From contig OOIN01000014.1 in NCBI GenBank assembly GCA_900323505.1, positions 744,001 to 808,000 on the forward strand: DNA of 64,000 nt, written 5' to 3'. How positions within the stretch are numbered: the stretch's first letter is position 1; every line of letters starts with the position of its first letter. The notes under the pieces were generated by a model that made no database searches, had not been told where the DNA came from, and worked only from the letters and a program-made list of their open reading frames with translations. This document shows, piece after piece, positions 10,637-20,847 of the stretch. The position numbers and the translations under genes were made by a program. Source of the DNA: Ustilago trichophora (lineage: Eukaryota; Basidiomycota; Ustilaginomycetes; Ustilaginales; Ustilaginaceae).

Positions 10637-10640
10637 TATC

Positions 10641-10650
10641 TTTTTTTTTT
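10641..10650 (+). terminator. RNA polymerase III terminator of tRNA-Ser
   Basis: A run of ten T residues begins five bases after the tRNA 3' end, matching the oligo-T signal that stops polymerase III. Confidence 0.8.
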
Positions 10651-11394
10651 GCAGAAATTACATTGCATATTGCACATTTTTTGCACCTTCCAGACTTGGT
10701 ACTGTACCTTCTGCTATCTTCTTTTCGTTTGACGGACCGTAAAGATGGATGAATCAAGCAGTTGTTGTTGAGGTTTTGGTTGTGGTTGGATCGCTTTGCG
10801 AAGGTAAAATTTTTGGCGAATGCATAGGCAGGCAGGCAGGCATGCGCAATTTTTTACTGTATATCAAACCAAAGTGGAATCAAGACAGACTGAAATATTC
10901 AAGCTTTACAACGTTTGCTTGTCATTTCAATTTGATAAGTCTGCAAAGAAACCACATCATACAGATCCAACAAAAAAAACCAGCCAGCACACTATCTTAC
11001 TCAACCCTCATCCAGTCATACAGTATTTGTTACAAACAACTTGATCTCAACTCACATTTCAAAAGTTGAAAAAGACGTTTTTTTTGCAGCTATCGTACTG
11101 TATGTTGCTACAAACAACGCCAAAGGAACTCTTCAGACAGATTGTGTGTTGTAACGCAATGCATTGCGAGTGATTCAAAATGATGCGAGTAGCGGTATAT
11201 GTACACGGAAAAGGGAGGGAGGGGAAAAGAAAAAAAAAAGAAAAGGCAGGGCATTGCCACGTAACGTAAGCAAATGTCTGCATTCTGGAAGGACCATCCT
11301 TGACAAATCCTCCCTTTTGATGTTGATGTCCCTCTTTCACTTTACTAGACGAATCGGAGACATGATACAGTGTCGTCCCAGATCAAAAGCATTT
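10651..11394. other. Intergenic region downstream of tRNA-Ser
   Basis: About 740 nt of A/T-richer DNA between the tRNA and the 3' end of RLI1. It has TACAGTAC-like motifs near 10700 and 11097 and several oligo-A/T runs. No gene is visible. Confidence 0.5.
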
Positions 11395-13215
11395 TTAGTC
11401 CTCGAGGAAAAAGTACTGACCGGCGGCCTTCTGCTCCTTGTCCTTGATCGAGTTAAACTTGTTGACACGTGGACGGTAGTTGGTAGGATCACGACGCATC
11501 GACACCTCTAGGGTGGCCAAGAAGCTGTTCATACCGGTCAACAACGACTCGGGACGCTTGGCGGTGGCCTTGACCGAGGGCTGACCCTCGTAGACGATAA
11601 CGCGATCGGCGAGGTAAGTGGCCATGATAATGTCGTGCTCGATGATCATGGCGGTCTTGCGCGAGTGGATGATGAAACGCTTGATGACACGCGAGGCGAT
11701 GATACGCTGTTCCGAGTCGAGGTAGGCCGAGGGCTCGTCGATCAGGTAGATATCGGCTGGCTTACCAAGCGCAAGGACCAGAGCGACACGCTGCAGCTCA
11801 CCGCCAGAGAGCGTCTGCACATCGTTGTCGATAATGGCTTCGATCGACATGGGCTTGACGACATCGGTCTGGAACTGAGGGTGCATAAAGGCGGCCTTGA
11901 TCTGCTTGAGCAAAAGCATGCGGACAGTACCCTGGAACTTGGGAGCGATCGTCTGGGGCTTCATCGAGACGTTGAGCTGCGGTGGCTTCTTGGCACCGGC
12001 ATCGGGCTCGAGCTTGCCTGCAAGCATCTTGACAAACGTGGTCTTACCGGTACCGTTTTCACCGAGGAAGACAATGATCTCGGAATCGCTGAATTCACCA
12101 CCCTCGATGCTGAGGCTGAAGTTGCCGAGCGTCTTGGTCATAGGTGGGCAGACGTACTTGGGTGTCCTGTCGAGCACCTCGTCCTCGGCAGTCTCGGAGA
12201 TCTTGAACGAGAGCGACTCCTCACGGAAACGCATGTTTTCGGCGGGAATGTAGCCGTCGAGGAAGATGTTGATACCATCACGAACGGGCGAGGGCACGGT
12301 GACGACACCGTACACCGAGGGGACACCGTAGAGACAGCAGATAAAGTCGGAAAGGTAGTCGAGAACGGACAAATCGTGTTCGACGGCAATGACGTAGGTG
12401 TTGGAGTCGAGGAGAGATCGGATCATTCGTGCGGCGTTGAGACGCTGCTTGACATCGAGATACGACGAGGGCTCGTCAAACATGTACACGTTGGCGTTCT
12501 GGATGCACGACATACCAATGGCGAAACGCTGCAGCTCACCACCGGACAAGTTCTGAACGTCACGCTCGAGAACCTCCTTCAAGTCGAGCATGCTGATGAC
12601 CTCCTGCTTGTTGTCCTTCTCGAGCTTGCCGTCGAGAAGCTGGGTGACGGTGGCCTTGCCCTTGATGGCACGGGGAATGTGATCTACGTACTGAGGCTTG
12701 ATGAGCGCCTTGATGTTGTCCTCGAGCACCTTGGTGAAGAAGTTTTGCAACTCGGAACCACGGAAGTACTTGAGGATCTCCTGCCAGTCGGGAGGGTCAT
12801 CGTATCGGCCCAAGTTGGGCTTCTGCTTACCGGCGAGAATCTTGAGCGCAGTCGACTTGCCGATACCGTTGGTACCGACGAGACCGAGAACCTGACCAGC
12901 ACGTGGGGTGGGCAAACGATGCAACTTGAACGAGTTGGCGCTGTATCTGTGGGTGGTCTCGTTTTCGAGGTTGGTGGGGAGCTTGATAATGTTGATGGCC
13001 TCAAAGGGGCACTTTTTGGGGCAGATACCACAACCGATGCAGAGGGATTCCGAGATAAAGGCGATCTTGCTGGAAGGGGTCACCTCGATACACAGTCGAC
13101 CCATACGGACGACGGGGCACGACTTTTTACATTCCTGACGACATTTCTTGGGCTTGCACTTGTCCGAGTTGACGATAGCGATACGGGTCTCCTTCTCCTG
13201 TGGTGCGGGCGCCAT
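11395..13215 (-). CDS. RLI1: ABCE1/Rli1 ribosome-recycling ATPase
   Basis: Predicted protein of 606 residues, the usual ABCE1 length. The N-terminus carries the two [4Fe-4S] ferredoxin-like motifs, with Cys20, 25, 29, 33 and Cys59, 62, 65, 69. Two ABC ATPase domains follow. The first has Walker A GTNGIGKS (residues 114-121) and signature LSGGELQR; the second has Walker A GENGTGKT (about residue 385) and another LSGGELQR, with the Walker B sequences [11 protein letters not shown] and [11 protein letters not shown]. Rli1 splits post-termination ribosomes into subunits together with eRF1 and also acts in initiation and ribosome export. The ATG at 13215 gives the conserved [15 protein letters not shown] start. 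A longer open frame reaches 13335 but adds a leader-like stretch. The complementary strand is open for 550 codons, a side effect of strong codon bias in this highly expressed gene. Confidence 0.97.
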   Translation of the reverse strand: MAPAPQEKETRIAIVNSDKCKPKKCRQECKKSCPVVRMGRLCIEVTPSSKIAFISESLCIGCGICPKKCPFEAINIIKLPTNLENETTHRYSANSFKLHRLPTPRAGQVLGLVGTNGIGKSTALKILAGKQKPNLGRYDDPPDWQEILKYFRGSELQNFFTKVLEDNIKALIKPQYVDHIPRAIKGKATVTQLLDGKLEKDNKQEVISMLDLKEVLERDVQNLSGGELQRFAIGMSCIQNANVYMFDEPSSYLDVKQRLNAARMIRSLLDSNTYVIAVEHDLSVLDYLSDFICCLYGVPSVYGVVTVPSPVRDGINIFLDGYIPAENMRFREESLSFKISETAEDEVLDRTPKYVCPPMTKTLGNFSLSIEGGEFSDSEIIVFLGENGTGKTTFVKMLAGKLEPDAGAKKPPQLNVSMKPQTIAPKFQGTVRMLLLKQIKAAFMHPQFQTDVVKPMSIEAIIDNDVQTLSGGELQRVALVLALGKPADIYLIDEPSAYLDSEQRIIASRVIKRFIIHSRKTAMIIEHDIIMATYLADRVIVYEGQPSVKATAKRPESLLTGMNSFLATLEVSMRRDPTNYRPRVNKFNSIKDKEQKAAGQYFFLED

Positions 13216-14137
13216 ATTGGTGTATTGGTGATGCGCCTCGTGCTTTTCTTCTACAGGAAAAGCGAAAGGTCGAGAGAGGTGTGGTGAGTTGAGGTGAAGA
13301 TGACGAGGTGAAGGAGAAGAAAGATGAACAGGCAACCACGATCAAGACAGTGGAGCTTGAACCCCACCCTCTGTCGAGTGAAGGGTGCAACTCGAACTCA
13401 GCAGCGCGACACCCTCTCTCGACTTCAAGAAGATCCAAATTTCACTCTGTCCTGGCAAGAAAAAATGTGGAACGCATACGGAAAGCTACAGTACAGTACT
13501 GTACAGTACATCATTTTTCAAAACTTTTGAAATTGGATCTTCCACAGCTTCAAGTCGACCAATACAATTTCTGACGCACTTTTCAAAATTGACTCTTTGG
13601 CGCAGAGCTTTGTCAATACAAAAAAATGGAAGCGAAAAAAGAGTGTCGTGGCTGCATGCAGTGGGAAAAAGAAGAGGAAATTGGAGGTGGAGCAGTGCCA
13701 AATTTGTATTCCAAAGATACTGTACTGTACAGTACAAAGGGAAAGGCACACTCGAGCGGATGTGACGGTCTCGAGAGTTGTTGCATCGTAGCTCTTGTTT
13801 GATTTGAAATCAAAATTGCCTCAGTGGATCGCGCCTCACGCTATGCTTGGCTGCTGCTCGAGAGGCTTGCTTTCAAACGAGCCATCTCATGTATCGACAA
13901 CGATTGAAGAATGGCAGATTGGTAGCATTGAAACAGGCAGAGGGAATAGACGAAATGTGATGGAGGCACAGTACAGCAGATCCATGAGCTACGGAATGGC
14001 TTCAGTTGGAGTTGGGGAGTTATGGGAGATACAGCGGGTCTGAACGGTGATTATGCGGCTGCTCAACGACGATGGTGTGCATCGCTACGTGTGCGCATTG
14101 CGTCAAGGATCTCGAGGCTCATACCGCGCAGCTTGGC
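13216..14137. other. Intergenic region upstream of RLI1
   Basis: This gap of 920 nt holds the RLI1 promoter and 5' leader. A splice-acceptor-like TTTTCCTGTAG lies about 40 nt upstream of the RLI1 ATG on the minus strand, so a leader intron is possible. It carries two strong TACAGTAC clusters (13487-13510 and 13718-13736). No coding region was recognised. Confidence 0.5.
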
Positions 14138-14588
14138 TCATTCGTCCTTGAGTGCCTCCTTCTTAGGCTCGTCCTTGCGCTTGCGCTTCGAGGGACTTGC
14201 GACCGGAGAGACCGAGGGTTTTTCGCCGTAAAGCGCTAGAAGGTCCCTGGAGATCTTGCGACGCCACTGATTCTGGTACTGGCGAGCGAGACATTGGCAG
14301 ATCGAGCATAGAGCAAGCAAGACGATGAATTTGAGAGGCAGTATATCTCTCAGCTGACTTGCACTTCTTCCAAGGCTGCAGAGCGTTACTCGGTCCAATC
14401 GCTGCTGTACTTACGGCACTCTTTTTACGGACAGGACAGCCATTCTTGACAAGATCGGCAGCTACAGCGTCGAAAAGATTGCTGTGATCGGCATGCTTGA
14501 GGACGTGCTGAACGATCAGGAAGCGTTCTTTATCGCTCCAAGGCTCGTCGGCTTTCATAGCCATGTCGGTCTCGGTCTTCTTGCACAT
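14138..14588 (-). CDS. Small Myb/SANT-like protein, two exons
   Basis: Exon 1 is 14588-14415, a GTAAGT donor follows at 14414, the acceptor CGCTCGCCAG ends at 14279, and exon 2 is 14278-14138. Splicing in phase 0 gives 104 residues. The joined region has a Myb/SANT-like pattern: PWSDKERFLIVQHVLKHAD with the first tryptophan, a central helix, then SAYQNQWRRKISRDLLAL with the closing tryptophan. The basic tail KRKRKDEPKKEALKDE looks like a nuclear signal. Such proteins usually bind DNA or histone tails, but nothing shows a specific role. The first residues are uncertain: the frame stays open upstream, and another exon may exist. The spliced C-terminal half is the firmest part. Confidence 0.6.
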
Positions 14589-15191
14589 GGCTTGGAGGTC
14601 GTGCGAGCCGGTGACAGGGTACGGAACGACGCTGGAGACGAGTAGGATTGTCACGACGTTGAGGGTGAAGTCGTTGCGGAATGTCGCTAGGACAGATGGT
14701 CTAGTCGTGGATGATGAATTATCGACGCTTATGCTGGTGAGTGCGGAGAAGAGTCTAGTGGGGGCTATGGCATTGAGATGTTTTGACCAGCCGAAGGTGA
14801 TGATGGGGGTCAGAGAGAGTGAATCAGACAATGACGAGCAAAGAGCTTGTTGCCTCCTTCCGCTGCGTCTGCGGTGCCGAGAATGCTTGTTGTAGTCTTT
14901 CCGCATCGATATCCCGCAAAGGAAGCTTTTCATTCCGCTGTACTTCGGAGTGCATCTGGTGGCAGACTGGCCTTGTGACACCTGAGTTACAAAGCTTAGA
15001 GTTCACGTTGCAACAGCAACCCACTGCACAGGACTAGTCCAGCGACATTCCGACAAAGACCAAGGCTAGTCAAGTGATATTACAGTATGTGGCATGCAGA
15101 CCTGAGGAGCATGAACCTGGGTTGGCAATACGGAGGCAGGATACTGTTAGACTCCGACGATCAAGCATCAACCTTCTGCACATGTCATTTT
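14589..15191. other. Intergenic region between Myb-like gene and ATG27
   Basis: About 600 nt between two minus-strand genes, holding the promoter of the Myb-like gene and the ATG27 3' end. The minus strand is open through part of it (to 14981), but the reading has no family resemblance. Confidence 0.45.
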
Positions 15192-16184
15192 TCAGATGGG
15201 CTCATACGCACCCCTTCCGCCCGCTCCACTGTATCCACCTCCTCCACGATTGCCTGACACCGTCTGCCACACATGAGTAGCAGCATCGCGAGCAATGTAT
15301 GGCGACTCCCTCCAGAAGTCCTTGTGCGGCACCAGATCCCAACCACTTGCGCCATAGTTGTTGTAGTTGCTGTACATGCCGAGACCCATGTATGCGATGA
15401 AGCCGACGAAAAGAAGGAAGAAGAGCCAGCTAAAGAAGCCCCATCCTCGGTCTGATGTGTCTGATCCGCTGCTACCATCCTTGCCCTTGTCATTCCCATC
15501 ACCACCCTTGGAGGGACTACCACCATTGTCCGGCTTGGATGCAGCAGAGGAGCATGCAAACTTTGTGAGCCAGCGAAGCTTGAGCTTTCCGTCGGCTCGA
15601 TCATAGCTCCTCGCGGTAGGATGCGAGTCGGCATCCGCTTTCGGATCGCAAACAAGCTCAAGCTCGGCCTTCTGCTCGCGACCAGCATATTTGGCACCAG
15701 GTAGCTGAAGCTCGATACTCTTCTCTCCGCCTTCGAGTTCCTCGCCCCATTCTACTTTGGCCTCGATCTTACTACCTCCCGACTCGCCCGAGTAAGCGAC
15801 GGGGATGGCCTGTGTGACGATGGTCTTGTCGTCTTTGATGGTCTCGATGGTGATGCATATCCTCGTCCCGCGTGGGCACTGATCCTTCTCATCGCGATTG
15901 GGATCAGCTTCGAGCGGCTTGCAGAGATCGATGTCGATGGTGGTCTTGGTCTCTGATGGTGGTGTCGACTCCTGATCTGAGGTGCGAATCGGGTATGTAA
16001 TTTTGGAGAGATCAAACGATTGCTTGGACGAGACAGCTACGTTGCTACAGTCGAATGGCGAGAGTGTCTGCTTGGCAGCGGATACGCTCGAGGTTTGTTG
16101 GACGAGCAGCAGAAGAGAAGCTGCGAGCAAGCCAAGATTGCGTCTTTCACGCATTCTGCGTGGCGCAGCGGGACAAGCTGGCAT
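15192..16184 (-). CDS. ATG27: Autophagy protein Atg27 (MRH-domain type I membrane protein)
   Basis: Predicted protein of 330 residues. An N-terminal signal peptide (core NLGLLAASLLLLVQQ, cleavage after SVSA) precedes a luminal MRH-like domain. That domain starts at FDCSNVAVSSKQSFDLSKI and has paired cysteines in DLCKPLE, DQCPRGTRICITI, LELVCDPK and LTKFACSS. A Ser/Gly/Asp-rich spacer leads to one membrane segment (SWLFFLLFVGFIAYMGLGMY, about residues 240-260). The cytosolic tail has the conserved YGASGWDLVPHKDFWRE block and an AYEPI end that looks like a tyrosine sorting signal. Atg27 cycles between Golgi, endosome and vacuole and helps Atg9 vesicles reach the pre-autophagosomal structure. 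The ATG at 16184 sits directly before the signal peptide; the frame is open to 16490 but that part is not protein-like. Confidence 0.85.
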   Translation of the reverse strand: MPACPAAPRRMRERRNLGLLAASLLLLVQQTSSVSAAKQTLSPFDCSNVAVSSKQSFDLSKITYPIRTSDQESTPPSETKTTIDIDLCKPLEADPNRDEKDQCPRGTRICITIETIKDDKTIVTQAIPVAYSGESGGSKIEAKVEWGEELEGGEKSIELQLPGAKYAGREQKAELELVCDPKADADSHPTARSYDRADGKLKLRWLTKFACSSAASKPDNGGSPSKGGDGNDKGKDGSSGSDTSDRGWGFFSWLFFLLFVGFIAYMGLGMYSNYNNYGASGWDLVPHKDFWRESPYIARDAATHVWQTVSGNRGGGGYSGAGGRGAYEPI

Positions 16185-16769
16185 GTTGTTCGAGTGTTGT
16201 GCTGATAAGCTGTTCAAACGAAGCGTGTTCCGACTGACAGGCCGCTGCTTGGTCTGTCGATCGGGTGTCGCCGAAGCGGGACGAACCTGGTCTGTGACTC
16301 GTGGTTCGAGATGGTGTGATAACAGCGAGTGAACAATGGAGGAGCTAAGGAGATGGCCTTTGCGCTGTGCCATCGATTGGGCAAGTCTAAAAAAAGGGAC
16401 TCTGTTGCGATTTCCGAGCATTTTTGGAGCGCATTCCAAACGAGACAGGGTCTCACAGTGTCTTGCCCTCTGGAGAAGCCTCCACACCAATCAATCTCAC
16501 AAACGTGTCAGAGCGTGAATCACGAATCTTCGTTTGTGATTGACAAGAAACACGGAATCAGACGACGCGCAATCATCAACTGAACTCTCCTCCTCCTCGC
16601 CTCTTTATCAATCACATTAACTCTACTGAGCTTCAAAAGGGCGGACCAAAAGGACGGCGCGTTACAATCAGGCAGCCCATTGCCACAAAGAGGACAATTC
16701 GGCTCGCTCGCTCGCTCGCTCTTCCTCTCTGACCTCCTCCCCCTCCTATCAAAGTTGAACGGAGCAACA
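16185..16769. promoter_or_regulatory. Divergent intergenic region ATG27 / ataxin-3
   Basis: The two genes are transcribed away from each other, so these 585 nt must hold both promoters. A CGCT tetranucleotide tract (16701-16721) lies 50-70 nt upstream of the ataxin-3 ATG, probably in its leader. No specific factor site could be assigned. Confidence 0.5.
16701..16721. repeat. (CGCT)n microsatellite
   Basis: Five GCTC/CGCT units just upstream of the ataxin-3 start. Confidence 0.8.
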
Positions 16770-18545
16770 ATGTCATCGTCGTCACCTCAGCAGCAGCTCA
16801 TCGCATACATCCATCATGAACGCCAAGAGCCAGGGAGTATGCTCTGCGCTCAACACGCCCTCAATGCACTCCTTCAAGGCCAGTACTACGACGCATCACA
16901 GCTAGCACAGATCGCAACCGAACTCGATCAACTCGAATCATCCGAACTCGGGCTCAGTCAAGCCGACATCGCAGCGCGCGACCGCTCGAGCCTCAACATG
17001 GACGACACTGGCTTCTTCAGCGTTTCCGTGCTAGAACGAGCGCTTCAGGTGTGGGGGATCTCGATCTCCAATTGGCGCTCTGCCGAGATGCGGGCGAGAC
17101 ACGATGCGCCAGAGCGAGAGGCTGCATTCGTGCTCAACCTCGACAGCCATTGGTTCACCATTCGATCGTTTGGGACTTCGAGCAAATTCTGGTACAACCT
17201 CAACTCTTTCCTCGCCGAACCGCAGTGGATTGGCAACAACTACCTTGGCACGTTGCTCCACACAGCAGAGTCCGAGGGCTATTCAGTCTTTGTCGTGCAG
17301 GCTTCCGAGGGCAGTGCTGGACAGGGTCTGCGAGAATCTGACGCCGACCAGATTGCCGATCATCTACCACCAGCAGGGGCTGCTTCGTCCAATGACACCT
17401 CCACTTCGGCCAACTTCGGCCTTCGCCCAGACACACAAACAAAGCCTTCGAGCAGCTCATTGCTCGGTGCCGGCAATTTCGCTGCTGCATCAAGCAGCTT
17501 CGGCTTTCCCGCTGACGACGAAGACGCAGAGCTTCAAGCTGCACTCAGTCTCAGTCTAGCACAACAGGCTTCCACGGCGCCCGATACGCCTAGCCGCTCT
17601 CGAGTTCGTCAGGTGAGAACAGGAAGCGACCAAGGCATCGCAGGAGACAGTTCGATGGGCGAGACGGATGCCGACATTGATGCGATTGCACCTTCAAGAC
17701 GTCGTCATCGCACGGGCTTCTCCGATCCTGTCGACGATGACCTTCGTCGAGCAATGGAAGCAAGCTTGTCGAGTTCGAGCAATCCTTCCCGAACAAGCAG
17801 TTTCGTCCACATCCCCGGTGCAGCTGAATCTTCATCCTCATCATCGTCGCGACCGATCGGTAGAAGAAAGCGGCGTGCACAAGAACGGCAATCAGGCCTC
17901 ACCCGCGACGATGCCATTGATATCGATGACTCGCGCGATGACACCTTGTCGAGCGATGTTGATGATCTCCGTCCCTCGAGCCTGTCGCATCGCTCGCCAT
18001 TCCTCAGTCCAGCCATGGCCGCAGCCAACCGAAACAACGAGGACGTGGAAGAAATCGTTGATGACGACGATGAAGACATCCCCAGCGATGATGAGCACGT
18101 GGATCCATTCAGTATACCGGGCGCACCCGAAGCTAGCGCGGTCATCGGTACGCGACAGGATCGACACTATGACGATGAGGACGCCGAGTTGCAAGCTGCA
18201 CTGGCGGCGAGTTTGGGCGATACCGAAGCAGCGGCGCGGTTTGCAGCTGAGAATCCCAAGTATCGCAACCCGTTGCGTCGGGCCGAGGAGCAGCAGGAGA
18301 CGATCCCCGAGGATGTCGATCGCATCTCCAAGATGCGCGAGGAAGCCAAGCGGAAAGCAAGGGAGGAACAGGACAAGCAGGAACGGTTGGCACGTGGGGA
18401 AGTGATTGAAGACAAACAGGCGTCGCAAGCTGCTGCGTCTGGCAGCGGCGCACGCGAGGATGACGACGAGGACGATGAAGAATCAGAAGCGGAAGAAGTG
18501 AGTGCTGAAGAGATGCGCCGTCGACGATTGGCTCGCTTTGGTTGA
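16770..18545 (+). CDS. ATXN3: Ataxin-3-type Josephin deubiquitinase with UIMs
   Basis: Intronless, 591 residues from the ATG at 16770; an in-frame upstream start at 16680 reads poorly. The Josephin domain covers about residues 10-180. Its catalytic triad is visible as Cys26 (EPGSMLCAQHALNALLQ), His127 (LDSHWFTIRSFG) and Asn145 (WYNLNSF), aligning with human C14, H119 and N134. Three ubiquitin-interacting-motif candidates follow: DDEDAELQAALSLSLAQQA, DDDLRRAMEASLSSS and DDEDAELQAALAASLGD. Between the second and third is a basic GRRKRRAQ patch like the RKRR p97/Cdc48-binding motif of ataxin-3. The C-terminus is acidic and ends EEMRRRRLARFG. Family members trim ubiquitin chains on Cdc48 substrates. 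There is no long polyglutamine tract. Budding yeast lacks this gene, so its presence fits a basidiomycete. Confidence 0.93.
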   Translation: MSSSSPQQQLIAYIHHERQEPGSMLCAQHALNALLQGQYYDASQLAQIATELDQLESSELGLSQADIAARDRSSLNMDDTGFFSVSVLERALQVWGISISNWRSAEMRARHDAPEREAAFVLNLDSHWFTIRSFGTSSKFWYNLNSFLAEPQWIGNNYLGTLLHTAESEGYSVFVVQASEGSAGQGLRESDADQIADHLPPAGAASSNDTSTSANFGLRPDTQTKPSSSSLLGAGNFAAASSSFGFPADDEDAELQAALSLSLAQQASTAPDTPSRSRVRQVRTGSDQGIAGDSSMGETDADIDAIAPSRRRHRTGFSDPVDDDLRRAMEASLSSSSNPSRTSSFVHIPGAAESSSSSSSRPIGRRKRRAQERQSGLTRDDAIDIDDSRDDTLSSDVDDLRPSSLSHRSPFLSPAMAAANRNNEDVEEIVDDDDEDIPSDDEHVDPFSIPGAPEASAVIGTRQDRHYDDEDAELQAALAASLGDTEAAARFAAENPKYRNPLRRAEEQQETIPEDVDRISKMREEAKRKAREEQDKQERLARGEVIEDKQASQAAASGSGAREDDDEDDEESEAEEVSAEEMRRRRLARFG

Positions 18546-19088
18546 GACGTCGGCACAGCAATACCAGAGACAATCCGATGCGATCCACATTGTTTGTGAG
18601 ATGTGTCTGTGTGTGTATGTGTGTGTGGGAGTTGAATAATTTGGCATGAGAGACGATGAAATTGATAGTGCTACATTTTGAAAAAGGAATGAAGAAGAGG
18701 ATGGAAGAAGGATGTCAAGTAAGGCGGAAGAGAGAAGAGTCTAGCACTGGAGCATCCGATTTGATGTTGCAGCAAGTGTGGTTTGCTGGCTGCATGTCGA
18801 TCTTGGATGCTAGGTTGTGCAATTGACATTGTTGACAAAGCCGCCTTTCATGATGTCAGCAACAACCGCCCCGCATGGAAGCAGAAGAAAAGGTGCTGGA
18901 GCTGACGGGTATATTCGACGAGAGAAAAACGGAATGAAAATTGTTGTTGTTGTTGTTGGGGGAAGAGATGCAGGTTGCTACTATTGCGGGAAGAAAGGCA
19001 TGTCGGAACATTCAGCTTAAGCCTATCTGGATGCAGTGAGCCGGGAAGCGGGAAGAAAAGGATGGGTCGAGGAAAAGCAGAGCTTGTT
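18546..19088. other. Convergent intergenic region ataxin-3 / NOP10
   Basis: About 540 nt between two converging genes, holding both 3' ends and a GT-rich tract at about 18608-18627. No coding signal was seen. Confidence 0.5.
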
Positions 19089-19387
19089 TTACATGGGCTT
19101 GGCGGGCAGCTGAGTGGGAAGGATACCAAAGCGCTTCTTGATAGTGACACGGTGTCTTGAGAATTTGTCGTCGGGGGAGAAGCGGGCAGGGTGGGCAGAC
19201 TTGGTCAGAACGCCTTCGACCGTCTTTTTCTTGAGCGTGTAGATTCGCTTGCCATCCTACCAACATCAATGCAGTTGAGTTGAATTGAGAGAAAAAGTGT
19301 TTAGCATCGATCTCTTTAGAAAGTGTGGAAGCTAGGGGGACAAGATGGAAGGGAGCTTACCTTGTCTTGGGTGAACATGAGATGCAT
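19089..19387 (-). CDS. NOP10: H/ACA snoRNP subunit Nop10, two exons
   Basis: Exon 1 is only 27 nt (19387-19361) and encodes [15 protein letters not shown] donor begins at 19360, an acceptor GGTAG ends at 19257, and exon 2 (19256-19089) encodes the remaining 55 residues. The 64-residue product matches the near-invariant Nop10 sequence, with [32 protein letters not shown] and [11 protein letters not shown]. Nop10 binds Cbf5/dyskerin and is needed for box H/ACA-guided pseudouridylation of rRNA and for rRNA processing in the nucleolus. The 64-residue length equals the human protein. The ORF is too short and too split to appear in simple ORF scans. Confidence 0.95.
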
Positions 19388-19509
19388 TTTTGCTGATATG
19401 AATGTCCCTTCGGAAAGATGGCGAGAGTTGATGGTTAATTGCTGATCGTTGGTGGTGATGAGAAGGCGGTGTCAAAAGTGTAAAGAAAAGTTGACGTCGA
19501 AGAGAGGAG

Positions 19510-19531
19510 AAAGAGAGAGAGAGAGAGAGAG
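19510..19531. repeat. (GA)n microsatellite
   Basis: GA tract of about 22 nt, 120 nt upstream of the NOP10 start. Confidence 0.85.
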
Positions 19532-19980
19532 GTGGATTGCGGAAATCAAAAAATTCACCTTCTTGTTCTTCTTCGTTTCAGCATCATTCGCACGATACAG
19601 TCGGCACTGGCAAAGTTTTCAGGTGCAATGTTAGGTTCCCAAATCGAAGACTGAGACATGCACGTTGGAAAGCTTCCAGCAAGACATGCTTTCTCTCAAG
19701 GAAAGTGGGCCTGAGCGAGAGGGATCTATCTGTACTGTACTGTCTTTTGCCGAGGTTGGTTGGGTTGATTGTCATTCTCGTCATCATCACCTTACACCAC
19801 GGTGAAACTCGAACGACCAACTCCAGCCCTTGGGACACTTCGTCAAAGCATCATTGACACCAGCTAGGAACGTGCCTCTTGATCTCTCAGCTGGTTTCTG
19901 AGAGCTGTATACACCGGTACCACCGACCAAGGTCCAGCCGTGGAACAAGCATCGCACTCACCTTCCGACACACATCCATA

Positions 19981-20009
19981 CACGCACACGCACACACACA
20001 CACACACAC
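19981..20009. repeat. (CA)n microsatellite
   Basis: CA tract of about 28 nt ending 30 nt before the p24 start codon. Confidence 0.85.
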
Positions 20010-20038
20010 CTCTTACGCTTCGGCGTCACACCATCACA

Positions 20039-20847
20039 ATGTACCGCGAATCCTGGACAGCAGCGCCGCTGCTACTTCTCTGCCTCTTTGCCACGTTCAC
20101 AACCCTCGTCTCGGGTATCAAATTCGATCTACCCTCATCGACGCATCCTCACACCAAATGCATCTGGAACTATGCCCTTTCCGACTCTCTCGTCATCGTC
20201 ACCGCGTCCGTCATCGCCAAGGAACCTTTTGACTTTACCCATCAACGCGTCGACGTCGAAGTCGTCGATGGATCCAAGCACAACAACGTCTATCTTTCCA
20301 AGAAAAACATCAAAGGTGAAACTCGACTTGCCATCAACACCCATAGCCATGCCGATCTCGGCGTATGTTTCAAAAACACCCAAACCGGTAAAGACGGTCA
20401 CAACATTCCTGAAGTCACCATCGATCTAGACGTCGATATCGGCGCAGATGCCGTCGACTACAACGCCATCGCAAACCAGGAGAGCTTGAGTGGGTTGGAG
20501 ACCGAAATGCGAAAGTTGGAAGCCGTGGCCAATGAGATTGTAAACGAGATGGAGTATTTGAAAAAGAGAGAATTAAGAATGGCCGATACCAACCGTAAGT
20601 TACCCATTAGATTATACAACAAAACAATAAGATGATGATATATAGGATGACAAGAGTGTTGCTGACCAGGGTTGTTGTTTTTTCTTGCGGGGCTGATTTA
20701 TGTGATGATGATGCGGAATTCACAGTGTCGACCAACATGCGAGTAACCAACTTTGCCATCTTGACTCTGATGGCTTTGGTAGCTTTGGGTATTTGGCAGG
20801 TTTTCCACTTGCGAGGATTCTTCAAGCGCAAGTATCTTATTGACTGA
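20039..20847 (+). CDS. p24/EMP24-family cargo receptor, Erv25 (delta)-like, two exons
   Basis: Exon 1 is 20039-20594. The intron is 20595-20725 (donor GTAAGT, acceptor TTCACAG) and exon 2 is 20726-20847, giving 225 residues. A signal peptide (core APLLLLCLFATFTTLVSG) is followed by a GOLD domain with the conserved pair Cys at KCIWNYAL and VCFKNT. A coiled coil then includes LETEMRKLEAVANEIVNEM and YLKKRE, and one membrane segment reads FAILTLMALVALGIWQVFHL. The cytosolic tail RGFFKRKYLID has the FF motif that binds COPII/COPI and a lysine-containing end. p24 proteins form heteromers that sort GPI-anchored and other cargo between ER and Golgi. The tail and ectodomain favour the p24-delta (Erv25) class. 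SEC26, a COPI subunit, lies 22 kb away and is unlinked in function at operon level. Confidence 0.88.

Larger units (their letters stand above)
19388..20038. promoter_or_regulatory. Divergent intergenic region NOP10 / p24 gene
   Basis: These 650 nt separate two divergent starts. A GA tract (19510-19531) lies upstream of NOP10, reading CT on its sense strand. A CA tract (19981-20009) lies 30 nt upstream of the p24 ATG, in its leader. A TGTACTGTACTG motif copy is at 19731-19742. Confidence 0.5.

Noticed and set aside
11635..13287. 550-codon plus-strand open frame opposite RLI1
   Set aside because: It is the complement of a clearly recognised gene. Codon bias that avoids TTA, CTA and TCA leaves the antisense strand without stops; the translation is a Leu/Val/Asp/Gly-rich artefact.
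13330..13400. tRNA-like box (GGGGTTCAAGCTCC) on the minus strand upstream of RLI1
   Set aside because: The T-loop pairing fails and no acceptor or anticodon stem could be formed around it.
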